A stretch of 64,000 bases of DNA from Vibrio nitrifigilis (lineage in GTDB: Bacteria > Pseudomonadota > Gammaproteobacteria > Enterobacterales > Vibrionaceae). Positions within the stretch are counted from its first letter, which is position 1, and each line of letters opens with the position of its first letter. Below the pieces are notes generated by a model. The model was not told the origin of the DNA and searched no databases. It saw nothing but the letters and a program-made list of their open reading frames with translations. The stretch lies in NCBI RefSeq assembly GCF_015686695.1, contig NZ_JADPMR010000004.1, forward strand, positions 1,364,001-1,428,000, written 5' to 3'. Shown here one piece after another: positions 18,467 to 26,934 of the stretch. Position numbers and translations under genes: made by a program.

Positions 18467-19390
18467 TTATTTCTGTTCTGCGAGAAACACCTCAACGTCA
18501 TCTCTTGAAGGGATCGACGTTTGCGCACCGAAACGAGTTACTGAGATTGCTGCGGCGGCATGCGCAAATTTGATCGCTGATTCTAAAGGCATTTGTTCCA
18601 GTAAACCAGTAACAAAAGCACCATTAAATGTATCACCAGCAGCAGTCGTATCCGTTGCTCTGACCGAAAACCCGGGCACAATGAATCCCATTTCACCTTG
18701 CTGGCTCACCCACACGCCTTTTGCGCCCAGAGTGATCATAACCGTTTGAATGCCTTTTGCATGTAACGCTGCAGATGCTTCGGCTGCACTTGCTTCATCA
18801 ATAACCGCAATTCCGGTCAGTTCCTGCGCTTCCGTTTCATTAGGAGTAATGATATCGATATTCGCTAATAACTCTTCGGGCAGAGCGCGGGCTGGAGCAG
18901 GATTTAGAATCACTTGAGTGCCAGCTTGTTTGGCAATGTGTGCCGCCTTAATCACCCCTTCCAACGGTGTTTCAAGTTGCATTAGCAGATACTGAGCTTG
19001 TTGAATGGTTGCGGTGTATTCTTCCACCACTTGCTCGGTAAGATGTGCGTTGGCTTCTGGTGAAATACAAATCGTATTTTCCCCTTGCGCAGACACTTGA
19101 ATCAGCGCAACCCCAGTTGGCGTATTTTGTTCGACACGAACCGCATCAATTGACATCCCATCTTGGTTAAATTGCTGACGAATATGTTGACCAAAAGCAT
19201 CATCACCAACACAAGCAATAAACGAAATATCAGCATTGAGACGCGCAGCAGCAACCGCTTGGTTCGCTCCCTTACCACCCGGAATCACTTGATACATCTT
19301 GCCATGCAAAGTTTCGCCTGGTTTAGGAAAACGGGGAATTTGTAAGACATGATCGGCATTGACACTACCGAGTACGACCAATTGGCTCAT
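18467..19390 (-). CDS. rbsK: Ribokinase
   Basis: Phosphorylates D-ribose to ribose-5-phosphate with ATP (PfkB family). Motifs: N-terminal GSVNADHV, GGKGANQAVAAARL substrate-binding segment, and the C-terminal anion hole/catalytic TDTTAAGDTFNGAF with the catalytic Asp in GDTF. 307 residues, like E. coli. The frame extends to 19495, but the ATG at 19390 with AAGGAT upstream matches the family N-terminus (MSQLVVLGS). Confidence 0.95.
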   Translation of the reverse strand: MSQLVVLGSVNADHVLQIPRFPKPGETLHGKMYQVIPGGKGANQAVAAARLNADISFIACVGDDAFGQHIRQQFNQDGMSIDAVRVEQNTPTGVALIQVSAQGENTICISPEANAHLTEQVVEEYTATIQQAQYLLMQLETPLEGVIKAAHIAKQAGTQVILNPAPARALPEELLANIDIITPNETEAQELTGIAVIDEASAAEASAALHAKGIQTVMITLGAKGVWVSQQGEMGFIVPGFSVRATDTTAAGDTFNGAFVTGLLEQMPLESAIKFAHAAAAISVTRFGAQTSIPSRDDVEVFLAEQK

Positions 19391-19473
19391 AAATTTATCC
19401 TTCGTATGTAGCTCAATGAAAGCTCTAAACTCTGAATCAGTCTCTATGTACCAGTCAAAGTTCACAGCTTTCA

Positions 19474-19527
19474 TTCCAGCTTGGTAGACACCCATTTCAA
19501 GAGAAATCGGTGCCAGCCAAGCTGGAA
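19474..19527 (-). other. Long interrupted hairpin between rbsB and rbsK
   Basis: TTCCAGCTTGG (19474-19484) pairs perfectly with CCAAGCTGGAA (19517-19527). An inner stem ACC-c-ATTTC / GAAAT-c-GGT closes on a 4-nt loop. It starts 12 nt after the rbsB stop. Such hairpins commonly protect the upstream message, here the abundant binding protein, from 3' exonucleases or cause partial termination before the kinase. Confidence 0.7.
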
Positions 19528-19539
19528 GAGAATATCCCT

Positions 19540-20418
19540 TTACTTAGTCACAATTTTTAGTGGTACAGGGATAGAAGTCGGCACTTTTTGACCTTTTAAT
19601 ACCTTATCTGCCGTTTCGATACCTAGCGCACCAATTAGATCAGGCTGCTGAGCGATCGTTGCGCCCAATTTGCCACGTTTTACCGCCGCAATGCCGTCTT
19701 TGGTACCATCAAAACCCACAATTAAGACTTTCTTGCCCGATGCCTGTACAGCGCGTAATGCACCTAATGCCATTTCATCATTCTGTGCGAAAACAGCTTG
19801 GACGTCTGGATGAGCTGCGATCAGGTTTTCCATCACATTCAATCCTTTGGTGCGGTCAAAATCAGCAGGTTGACTTGCGAGTAGTTGCATCGAACTGTTT
19901 TTAACTGACTGCATAAACCCTTTGCCACGTTCGCGAGCAGCAGATGTTCCTGCAATACCTTCAAGTTGGATGACTTTGGCTTTTTGACCCATTTTCTCCA
20001 TGATGAATTTTCCTGCCATTTCACCACCAGCGACGTTATCAGAAGCAATATGTGAAACAACTTTGCCGTGACTAGCACCGCGATCTAGCGTCAGTACTGG
20101 GATATTAGAGCGATTCGCTAAACGAATGGCATTTGAAACCGCATCAGAGTCGGTTGGATTGATCAAAATAGCCTTCACGCCACGAATAGTAAGATCTTCA
20201 ACATTTGATAGCTCTTTACTTGGGTCATTTTGTGAATCTAGGACAATCAACTTATAACCCAAATCTTGCGCCTTAGCTTCCGCTCCTTCTTTCATTGAAA
20301 CGAAGAATGGGTTATTTAACGTAGACAGTACAATAGCAAGTGTATCCTGAGCTTGAGCAGACACAGATAAGGTCGAGCCCAACACAGCAGCAGTAATCAG
20401 CGAGACGACTTTTTTCAT
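19540..20418 (-). CDS. rbsB: Ribose-binding periplasmic protein
   Basis: High-affinity ribose receptor for the RbsABC importer. The 292 residues begin with a Sec signal peptide (KKVVSLITAAVLGSTLSVSAQA), and the mature part starts DTLAIVLSTLNNPFF as in E. coli RbsB. Typical segments are VLDSQNDPSKELSN, TLDRGA, EGIAGTSAARERGKGF and GFDGTKDG. AAGGAACC precedes the ATG. A stable hairpin follows the gene. Confidence 0.95.
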   Translation of the reverse strand: MKKVVSLITAAVLGSTLSVSAQAQDTLAIVLSTLNNPFFVSMKEGAEAKAQDLGYKLIVLDSQNDPSKELSNVEDLTIRGVKAILINPTDSDAVSNAIRLANRSNIPVLTLDRGASHGKVVSHIASDNVAGGEMAGKFIMEKMGQKAKVIQLEGIAGTSAARERGKGFMQSVKNSSMQLLASQPADFDRTKGLNVMENLIAAHPDVQAVFAQNDEMALGALRAVQASGKKVLIVGFDGTKDGIAAVKRGKLGATIAQQPDLIGALGIETADKVLKGQKVPTSIPVPLKIVTK

Positions 20419-20467
20419 AATTTGGTTCCTTTTTGTAGGGTACAGTGGCTGGTCTTGCCAGGCCTTA

Positions 20468-21448
20468 TTATTTGTTTTTGTTGTCTACCAAAACGGCAAG
20501 TAAGATCACGACCGCTTTAGCAATCATTTGGTAGTAAGAAGACACATCCAGTAAATTCAACGCGTTATTCAAAAATCCGATGATTAACGCACCAATCAGC
20601 GTGCCCATAATTTTACCTTTGCCGCCCATCAGGCTTGTTCCACCTAGTACAACAGCAGCAATGGCATCTAATTCATATCCCATACCCGCAGTAGGTTGAG
20701 CGGATGACAAGCGTGAGGTAACAATGATTCCAGCTAGTGCCGCCAATAGGCCACAGATAGCATAAACACCGATTTTCACGCGGTCTACGTTAATACCAGA
20801 CAAACGTGTCGCGGATTCATTACCGCCAAGCGCATACACGTAACGGCCAAAGCGAGTATGATTTAACAGGTACCAAGCCACAGCAAAGACCAAAACCATG
20901 AGCCAAACCGGCACAGGAATACCTAATAAATACCCAGTACCAAACCATGCGAAAGCGTCCGCAGTATCGGTAAATCCTGTAGAAATTGGTCGGCCATCGG
21001 TGTACACCATGGTGACACCACGTAGCAGAGTCATTGTGACTAATGTTGCAATAAAGGCTTGCACTTTACCCTTGGCAATAATGATACCGCTTACCGCACC
21101 TAATGCCGCACCAGCAAGTAGCGCGACAGGAACAGCCACAATCACAGGGACTTCAAGTGCGATTAGGCTTGCGGCAAAGGCACCAGATAATGCCAATACT
21201 GAACCTACGCTCAAATCGATTCCTGCGGTTAAAATAACCAATGTCATACCCACTGCAATGATCGCATTGACTGACGTTTGGCGCAGAATGTTCATTAAAT
21301 TACCAAAGGTAAAGAAATGTGGATTGAGAAAAGACACGACAACCACAAGAAATAGAAGAGCAATCAATGACTTTTGTTCGATAAGCCACTCTTTACTCAG
21401 CCATTTTTTCTGACTAGGTGCTGTTTTCTTGATGGTTTCAGAGTTCAT
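20468..21448 (-). CDS. rbsC: Ribose ABC transporter permease
   Basis: Inner-membrane channel subunit, 326 residues with 8-10 hydrophobic segments and the family motif AGIDLSVGSVLALSG in the first third. GGNESATRLSGINVDRVK is the cytoplasmic coupling loop contacting RbsA. The start overlaps the rbsA stop by 4 bp (ATGA), indicating coupled translation. Confidence 0.95.
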   Translation of the reverse strand: MNSETIKKTAPSQKKWLSKEWLIEQKSLIALLFLVVVVSFLNPHFFTFGNLMNILRQTSVNAIIAVGMTLVILTAGIDLSVGSVLALSGAFAASLIALEVPVIVAVPVALLAGAALGAVSGIIIAKGKVQAFIATLVTMTLLRGVTMVYTDGRPISTGFTDTADAFAWFGTGYLLGIPVPVWLMVLVFAVAWYLLNHTRFGRYVYALGGNESATRLSGINVDRVKIGVYAICGLLAALAGIIVTSRLSSAQPTAGMGYELDAIAAVVLGGTSLMGGKGKIMGTLIGALIIGFLNNALNLLDVSSYYQMIAKAVVILLAVLVDNKNK

Positions 21449-22983
21449 GCGGTTTCCTCGTTCAACACGTTATCTGTAGGCTGCAATGATTGAGCTGGCT
21501 GTTTACCAACTGCGCATGCCAATAAATTTTCTTGATTTGCTTCTTTAGCGCTAAATTCGCCACTAATACGGCCCTCATGCATCACTAGGATACGGTCACT
21601 CATGCCCAAAACTTCAGGCATTTCCGAGGACACTAAAATGATACTCATACCGTCCGCTTTAAATTCATTAATAAGTTGATAGATTTCTTTTTTAGCACCA
21701 ACATCTACACCACGAGTAGGTTCGTCAAGAATCAATAACTTAGGACGAGTCATTAATCCTTTTGCGATCGCGACTTTCTGTTGGTTACCACCGGATAAGT
21801 TACCGATAATCTGTTCGCGTTTTGGTGTTTTGATATTGAACAGTTGAATAAAATCATCCACTGCCAATTTTTCTTCACTGTGCTTGATTTGCATACCATG
21901 GCTAAGTTGCTTTAACGCACATAGACTCATGTTGTCTTTAACCGATAACCCAAGTATTAACCCATCACCTTTACGGTCTTCAGAGATATAGGCAATACCC
22001 GCTTTCAAGCCATCTTGGGGACTATGCGCATCGATTTTCTGGCCATCAATCCACACCTGACCAGCAGATTTAGGCAAGGCACCATAAATCACTTTCATCA
22101 GTTCCGTACGTCCGGCTCCCATCAGGCCCGAAATACCCAAAATTTCACCGTGGCGAACATTAAAACTAATTTCTTCAACACCAGCGCCAGACACTTGCTC
22201 AACAGCAAGGCAAACATCACCTTGAGGGACACTGACGCGCGGGTACTGTTCATCGAGTCGACGTCCAACCATTTTTTCGATCAAACCATCTTCATCGGTA
22301 TCCGCCACTGCACACTGACCAATAAATTTCCCATCACGCAAGACAGTAATGTCATCACAAATTTCAAAAATTTCTTTCAAACGATGCGAGATATAAACGA
22401 TGCCACAACCTTGTTCTCGAAGTTCATTAATCACTTTAAATAACGAGGCTGTTTCTGTATCAGTCAGCGCATCTGTTGGTTCATCCATGATGATCACTTT
22501 AGATTCAAACGAAAGCGCCTTCGCAATCTCAACCATTTGTTGCTCACTCAAGCTCAAATCACCTAATAAGGTATTCGAGCGATGGGCCACGTTTAAACGC
22601 TCAAGCAACGCATCGGCTTTCTGGTACATCTCTTTCCATTGAATGCGGCCAAATACACTAACAATTTCTCGGCCCAGAAATATATTTTCAGCAATCGTCA
22701 GTTCTGGAATCAGGTTGAGCTCTTGGTGAATAATACTGATGCCGGCTATTTGAGAATCACGCGGACCTTTGAATTGTACGGGTACACCATGATATTCAAT
22801 CTCCCCAGCATCACGACGATAAATACCAGTCAGCACTTTCATCAAGGTGGATTTACCCGCGCCATTCTCTCCCATCAAAGCCATCACCTTACCGGGATAA
22901 ACATTTAGGCTGGCACCATCTAAGGCTTTAACTCCAGGGAACCCCTTTTCAATATTTTTTAGGGATAAAATCGGCTGGGTCAT
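21445..22983 (-). CDS. rbsA: Ribose ABC transporter, double ATP-binding subunit
   Basis: 512 residues with two fused ATP-binding cassettes. The first has Walker A GENGAGKST (about 37-45), signature LSLSEQQ and Walker B VIIMDEPTDAL. The second has a degenerate Walker A (GLMGAGRTEL), signature LSGGNQQKVAIA and LLILDEPTRGVDVG, as in other sugar importers. GAGGAGAG precedes the ATG. It follows rbsD by 39 bp. Confidence 0.95.
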   Translation of the reverse strand: MTQPILSLKNIEKGFPGVKALDGASLNVYPGKVMALMGENGAGKSTLMKVLTGIYRRDAGEIEYHGVPVQFKGPRDSQIAGISIIHQELNLIPELTIAENIFLGREIVSVFGRIQWKEMYQKADALLERLNVAHRSNTLLGDLSLSEQQMVEIAKALSFESKVIIMDEPTDALTDTETASLFKVINELREQGCGIVYISHRLKEIFEICDDITVLRDGKFIGQCAVADTDEDGLIEKMVGRRLDEQYPRVSVPQGDVCLAVEQVSGAGVEEISFNVRHGEILGISGLMGAGRTELMKVIYGALPKSAGQVWIDGQKIDAHSPQDGLKAGIAYISEDRKGDGLILGLSVKDNMSLCALKQLSHGMQIKHSEEKLAVDDFIQLFNIKTPKREQIIGNLSGGNQQKVAIAKGLMTRPKLLILDEPTRGVDVGAKKEIYQLINEFKADGMSIILVSSEMPEVLGMSDRILVMHEGRISGEFSAKEANQENLLACAVGKQPAQSLQPTDNVLNEETA

Positions 22984-23022
22984 ACACTCTCCTCAATCAT
23001 TTCTAGGTCGGTGAATTTGGGA

Positions 23023-23442
23023 TTAAAATACAACGCCAGCTTGAAAAATAACGTTGGCATAAGCGGTACATTCACCAGTGCGAATCACCGCTCGGCTCTG
23101 GTGAGTGCGTGCTTTAAAAGCTTCGTGAGGTAAATAAGTAATGGTGATGGGTTTCCCACTACTTTGTTCTTCTGCATTAAGTAATACCATGAACTGCTCA
23201 AAACATTCAGGGCTGGTTTTAGGGAACTCTTCAGCCAAGATAACCCCTTCAATTTGTGATTCTGACAGCACAGTTTTCACTGTTTCAAGAAATCCGGGCA
23301 CACCGTACGTTAGCGCTAAATCAATGCGTTGTGTTGCCGAAGGAATCGGTAATCCCGCATCACAAATTGTGTATTCATCCGTATGACCTAATGTTGCGAC
23401 AAGATGAGATAGCTCTGCATTAATAAGGGCTGTTTTTTTCAT
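23023..23442 (-). CDS. rbsD: D-ribose pyranase
   Basis: Converts beta-pyranose to furanose ribose, the form used by ribokinase. The 139 residues show the family N-terminus (LINAELSHLVATLGHTDEYTICDAGLPIP) with the catalytic His in GHTD, and the C-terminal RTGECTAYANVIFQAGVVF. First gene of the operon. AAAGGAATAATA precedes the ATG. Confidence 0.95.
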   Translation of the reverse strand: MKKTALINAELSHLVATLGHTDEYTICDAGLPIPSATQRIDLALTYGVPGFLETVKTVLSESQIEGVILAEEFPKTSPECFEQFMVLLNAEEQSSGKPITITYLPHEAFKARTHQSRAVIRTGECTAYANVIFQAGVVF

Positions 23443-23617
23443 TATTATTCCTTTTTCGTTCTCTTACGTACTGGCTAAGACCTTCACCACTCATTCAGTT
23501 TAATTAGACTTAAAGCAATAGTTAATGATATTTAAATTAATATAATTAACTATTAATTAAGATAATTATTGAATAATCCGTATTTAATCTAGGTTTCGAT
23601 TATTTTTTAGAAACCTT

Positions 23618-23633
23618 ATCGAAACGTTTCGAT
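23618..23633. promoter_or_regulatory. RbsR operator (16-bp perfect palindrome)
   Basis: ATCGAAACGTTTCGAT is a perfect palindrome of LacI-family type with central CG, about 175 bp upstream of rbsD. A half-site (GGTTTCGAT) lies at 23592-23600. Assignment to RbsR rests on position and on the family's known preference for such sites. Confidence 0.8.
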
Positions 23634-23724
23634 GAGATAGTAATGAGATAGCAATGAATTTGCATCACGATTGAAATCAGAGTGTGATTGTGATCGTTAC
23701 AACAGGGAATTAGTGCCCCAAATT

Positions 23725-23740
23725 AGTGAGAATGATCACT
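23725..23740. promoter_or_regulatory. CRP-cAMP binding site candidate
   Basis: AGTGA-N6-TCACT contains the exact GTGA-N6-TCAC core. A second, half-conserved site (TGTGA-N6-TCGTT) starts at 23683. Catabolite activation of ribose genes by CRP is established in enterics. The spacing to rbsD (about 280 bp) implies a long leader or a promoter well upstream. Confidence 0.6.
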
Positions 23741-23756
23741 GATGGTGATTAATTAG

Positions 23757-23807
23757 CCGTAAAAACACATTCTCGCTGAAACAGCATCTTGAGGTTATTT
23801 AGGTATA
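23757..23807. repeat. Inverted copy of the dispersed repeat
   Basis: On the minus strand this reads TATACCTAAATAACCTCAAG, then ATGCTGTTTCAGCGAGAATG, closely matching the left half of the other copies. The rest of 23443-23970 holds only the rbs regulatory sites. Confidence 0.65.
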
Positions 23808-23970
23808 GTAATCCGGATATTTTTCCCAGATTTAACATAAGTGATATGAATAAGGCTAAACTAAAGAAAAGTTTAAGTGGCAATAAATCAAACAGATACG
23901 GGCTTCTAACTGCCGATAACACACTTAACTTTATATAATTTATTGAATTTTAATAAAATGGAGCATCTTC

Positions 23971-24237
23971 ATGCTTAAACGTTCAGCTTTCGTTCTTCTT
24001 TCTGTTCTTGCTCTGTCTGCTTGCCAAGATGAAGTTGGTAGTCAATCTTGGTGTCAAGATATGCGTGAAAAGCCGAAAACCGAGTGGAGCAGCCAAAACG
24101 CGGTTGATTATGCAAAAAACTGTTTACTCAATAATGAAGTAGGCAGTGAGCAATGGTGTAAAGACATGGACGAAAAACCGAAAGGTGATTGGACAGCAAA
24201 TCAAGCAACTTCTTACGCTAAGCACTGTGTCTTATAA
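23971..24237 (+). CDS. Lipoprotein with two DUF3012 repeats
   Basis: An 88-residue predicted lipoprotein: signal MLKRSAFVLLSVLALSA with lipobox LSAC, acylated Cys at residue 18. The mature part is two near-identical 34-residue units, DEVGSQSWCQDMREKPK... and NEVGSEQWCKDMDEKPK..., each ending in a YAK-x-C motif, so each has two Cys and a WC-D/KDM core typical of DUF3012. The family usually has one copy, so this looks like an internal duplication. The residue after the acylated Cys is Gln, not Asp, which favours outer-membrane sorting by Lol. Function unknown. Confidence 0.85.
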   Translation: MLKRSAFVLLSVLALSACQDEVGSQSWCQDMREKPKTEWSSQNAVDYAKNCLLNNEVGSEQWCKDMDEKPKGDWTANQATSYAKHCVL

Positions 24238-24262
24238 CCCTCTATTCGATTAGCTCCTGATC

Positions 24263-24292
24263 GATTAAGCCCCCTAAAATGGGGGCTTAATC
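24263..24292. terminator. Bidirectional terminator hairpin
   Basis: GATTAAGCCCCC (24263-24274) pairs perfectly with GGGGGCTTAATC (24281-24292), between convergent genes. No strong T-run on either side. Confidence 0.75.
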
Positions 24293-24294
24293 AC

Positions 24295-26283
24295 CTATAG
24301 CCCTTTATGGTATTGAGCATGTGTTGTCGGTAAAATAGCGTTTTGCAAACTCAATATCGCAGCTTGACGCTGCTCCTTTTCACAAAGTTGGCGAAATTGC
24401 TCAACCAATTCATTTAAGCGCCAAGGGCTTCGCGTTTCAGTGTGAATATCTCTTACATCTATAAACCAATCAGTAAAAAGTTCTGGAAGATCCTGAATCA
24501 CCTCTAAGTTCATAAAATGATGCTGATTATATAAACTGTTGTGCTCGCCCAACTGCTTATCAATCACATAAGCAGACCCATTTAAGTTCAGTATTGAGGC
24601 CGACTTTTTACAGTTAGGCAAACATCCTCGAGTCACACGCTTTTTCTTACACCCAACGGTTTGTTGGAACAAGCATTGACGACTGGTTAACAAATTCATC
24701 GGATGATAAATACTGTGACATAAACGGAATCCTTTTGGTCTTACAATACGTTTCATCTGCTTATGCGAAATTTCATTGGAAATAAAAGCACCACTACAGC
24801 CATACTCTTGTTGCAAACATTGCAGTGCATATGAGTTGGTGAGGTTTAACTGCGGCCCAGCTAACCATGCTATATCCATTTCCCCAGCCAACATTCCGAT
24901 CCCAGTATTATTGGTCACAATCCAACTTGGCTTAACAGCTTCCAAAAACTGTTGCGCAGCCAAATAATTATCACCTATCAATACCGCAGGAAACCACGGG
25001 ATAAGGTGCGGGTATTGTGAGAAAACATCCAGTACTTGTGTTTTTTGCCGAGCTAGAGACGAAGGCATTTGATAGTAAACACTGATGTTGTCAGCATGCA
25101 GCTGCTGCACTTCTTCAAGGGTGGAAACCAATACATTTAAATGAGGTTTAATCGGCTCATCTAAATCCGTATTTATCGCAGGCACTTGGATATCCGCGTA
25201 TTTTTTTTCTGTCGTTTGATTTTTATGCTGCTCATGATCAAGCTGAACTAAACGCTCATTCACCCGCGCGATAATTCGGGTATTTTCATCATAGACTTGC
25301 TGTTTAATCTGGCGAGTTTGTTCACCTTCCGAGACTCCCGCTTGCTGGATGAAATGATCAGCGGAATGATTACGCGGATTATCAATGTACATTTCTTTTG
25401 AGATAGTGCCTTTTAAATAGCCCGCAGAAAAATCACGATTGAAGACCTTATAAAGCTCAGAGGTATCAGACAACAAAGGTTGGTTATTTTCATAACGGTC
25501 AATTTGTTGCCGCCACTGATCGACCACATTAAACACATAGTGCGGCTGTTTCATTCTCCCTTCGACTTTCAACGAATACACGCCGAGTTCAGCAAGCTCG
25601 GCAAAATCTTCAAATGCCGTATTATCCTTCATGTTTAATGGGTGACTGATCCCCATATCTGTGGTCTGATATTTATCACGGCAAGGCTGACTGCAACGCC
25701 CTCGGTTACCCGAAGCCCCATTTCTTGCTGAGCTGATATAACATAGCCCAGAAAAACCAATGCAGTAGGAACCGTGAACAAACACTTCCATCAATACATT
25801 ATGCTGTCTACCATATTGCGTTAGATGACGAATTTCTGTTGAGTCCAATTCACGGGATAAATTCACTCGGCTAGTCCCCAGCTTAGACAAAAATCGAATT
25901 TGACCTTCGTTATGAGAATTGAGCTGGGTTGAACCATGCACATCCAGCATTGGGAAGTAATGCTTCAAAATATAACCAAGACCAAGGTCCTGAATAATTA
26001 CGCCATCAATGTCGGTGTGAATCAGTTGATTTAACAAGCGAACGACTGAGCGAATCTCGCTTTCCAATAAAATAATATTCAGTGTCAGAAATATTTTGCA
26101 GTGGTGTTCATGAGCAATCACCAATATTGCTTTTAAGTCATCTAAATTAAGATTGGACGCTCTATTTCGCGCATTAAAACGTTCCAGCCCACAATATACG
26201 GCATCAGCTCCAGCTGCGATTGCCGCTTTAATGGATTCGATGTCACCACCTGGGGCTAATAACTCAAACTGACTCTCACTCAC
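24295..26283 (-). CDS. U32 peptidase-family protein (RlhA/TrhP superfamily)
   Basis: A 662-residue cytoplasmic protein of the U32 'collagenase-like' family. The conserved N-terminal barrel has ELLAPGGDIESIKAAIAAGADAVYCGLERFNAR, VHGSTQLNSHN and SRELDSTEI. The family cysteine cluster SGLCYIS...GNRGRCSQPCR (about 182-204) is followed by MKDNTAFED and SLKVEGRMKQPHYV. Members with these cysteines are known in RNA hydroxylation (RlhA, TrhP) rather than proteolysis. The C-terminal half has another Cys group (CLPNCKK) and is not clearly RlhA-like, so I do not assign a symbol. The start is GTG with a weak ribosome site. Confidence 0.85.
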   Translation of the reverse strand: MSESQFELLAPGGDIESIKAAIAAGADAVYCGLERFNARNRASNLNLDDLKAILVIAHEHHCKIFLTLNIILLESEIRSVVRLLNQLIHTDIDGVIIQDLGLGYILKHYFPMLDVHGSTQLNSHNEGQIRFLSKLGTSRVNLSRELDSTEIRHLTQYGRQHNVLMEVFVHGSYCIGFSGLCYISSARNGASGNRGRCSQPCRDKYQTTDMGISHPLNMKDNTAFEDFAELAELGVYSLKVEGRMKQPHYVFNVVDQWRQQIDRYENNQPLLSDTSELYKVFNRDFSAGYLKGTISKEMYIDNPRNHSADHFIQQAGVSEGEQTRQIKQQVYDENTRIIARVNERLVQLDHEQHKNQTTEKKYADIQVPAINTDLDEPIKPHLNVLVSTLEEVQQLHADNISVYYQMPSSLARQKTQVLDVFSQYPHLIPWFPAVLIGDNYLAAQQFLEAVKPSWIVTNNTGIGMLAGEMDIAWLAGPQLNLTNSYALQCLQQEYGCSGAFISNEISHKQMKRIVRPKGFRLCHSIYHPMNLLTSRQCLFQQTVGCKKKRVTRGCLPNCKKSASILNLNGSAYVIDKQLGEHNSLYNQHHFMNLEVIQDLPELFTDWFIDVRDIHTETRSPWRLNELVEQFRQLCEKEQRQAAILSLQNAILPTTHAQYHKGL

Positions 26284-26400
26284 GCTCTAACCACACTTTT
26301 TACTTCAACTAAGGGCCGGCTATTCTACTACTCTCTGTAAGGAAACATCCAATAAACCCTATAAATAACATGGCTAACTGCCATCATTAATTCAAACAAT

Positions 26401-26434
26401 AAAAAAACGCCCACTCACCATGATGAGTAGGCGT
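26401..26434 (-). terminator. Rho-independent terminator
   Basis: Minus-strand reading: ACGCCTACTC pairs with GAGTGGGCGT (one mismatch, 8-nt loop), then TTTTTT. Follows the small membrane protein gene at 26457. Confidence 0.85.
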
Positions 26435-26456
26435 GTTGTTTTTAGGTGATAACTGA

Positions 26457-26783
26457 TTAGTTTGATGCGGCCGGAGTTTTAGAAGCAGAACCGCTAGTTG
26501 CCAATAACAACCCAATCAAGATAGCTCCAATAATGGTTCCAGCAGGCCATGCTAATAACAGCACAATCGAATAACTGTATTGTCCCGCCCGATTATTTTT
26601 AAAAATGGACCAATATCCTAACCCTGCCAAACAGACCAAAATAATAGGAAGCACGGAGATTAAAGCCCCTAATTCAGCAGGTATACCTGAAGCAAAGAGA
26701 CCGGATAAAAATAGGCCAGCCAAACCTATCAATACTTGAATGGTTGAAGCCATTCCTATCAAAAATTTAATTAAAGTGACCAT
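26457..26783 (-). CDS. Small membrane protein, unknown
   Basis: A 108-residue protein with three hydrophobic segments (about 4-32, 38-58, 70-96), a basic NNRAGQYSY loop between the second and third, and a Ser/Ala-rich tail. No family recognised. AAGGTAACGTCA lies before the ATG, and it has its own terminator, so it is probably a genuine single gene. Confidence 0.7.
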   Translation of the reverse strand: MVTLIKFLIGMASTIQVLIGLAGLFLSGLFASGIPAELGALISVLPIILVCLAGLGYWSIFKNNRAGQYSYSIVLLLAWPAGTIIGAILIGLLLATSGSASKTPAASN

Positions 26784-26896
26784 TGACGTTACCTTTATTG
26801 TGATAATTTTGAGACTCTTATTAGAACAAAAAGTTTATCAATTTAGTCCACTGACTGACGTTATTACTGGATCAAGATCCACAAATTTCTGTAGAA

Positions 26897-26924
26897 AAGC
26901 CTCAGTATTGGCACACTGAGGCTT
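26897..26924 (-). terminator. Terminator of the LplT-Aas fusion gene
   Basis: AAGCCTCAGT pairs perfectly with ACTGAGGCTT (8-nt loop). On the minus strand it is followed by TTCTAC after TT, 10 bp beyond the stop. Confidence 0.75.
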
Positions 26925-26934
26925 AAGGGAATAC

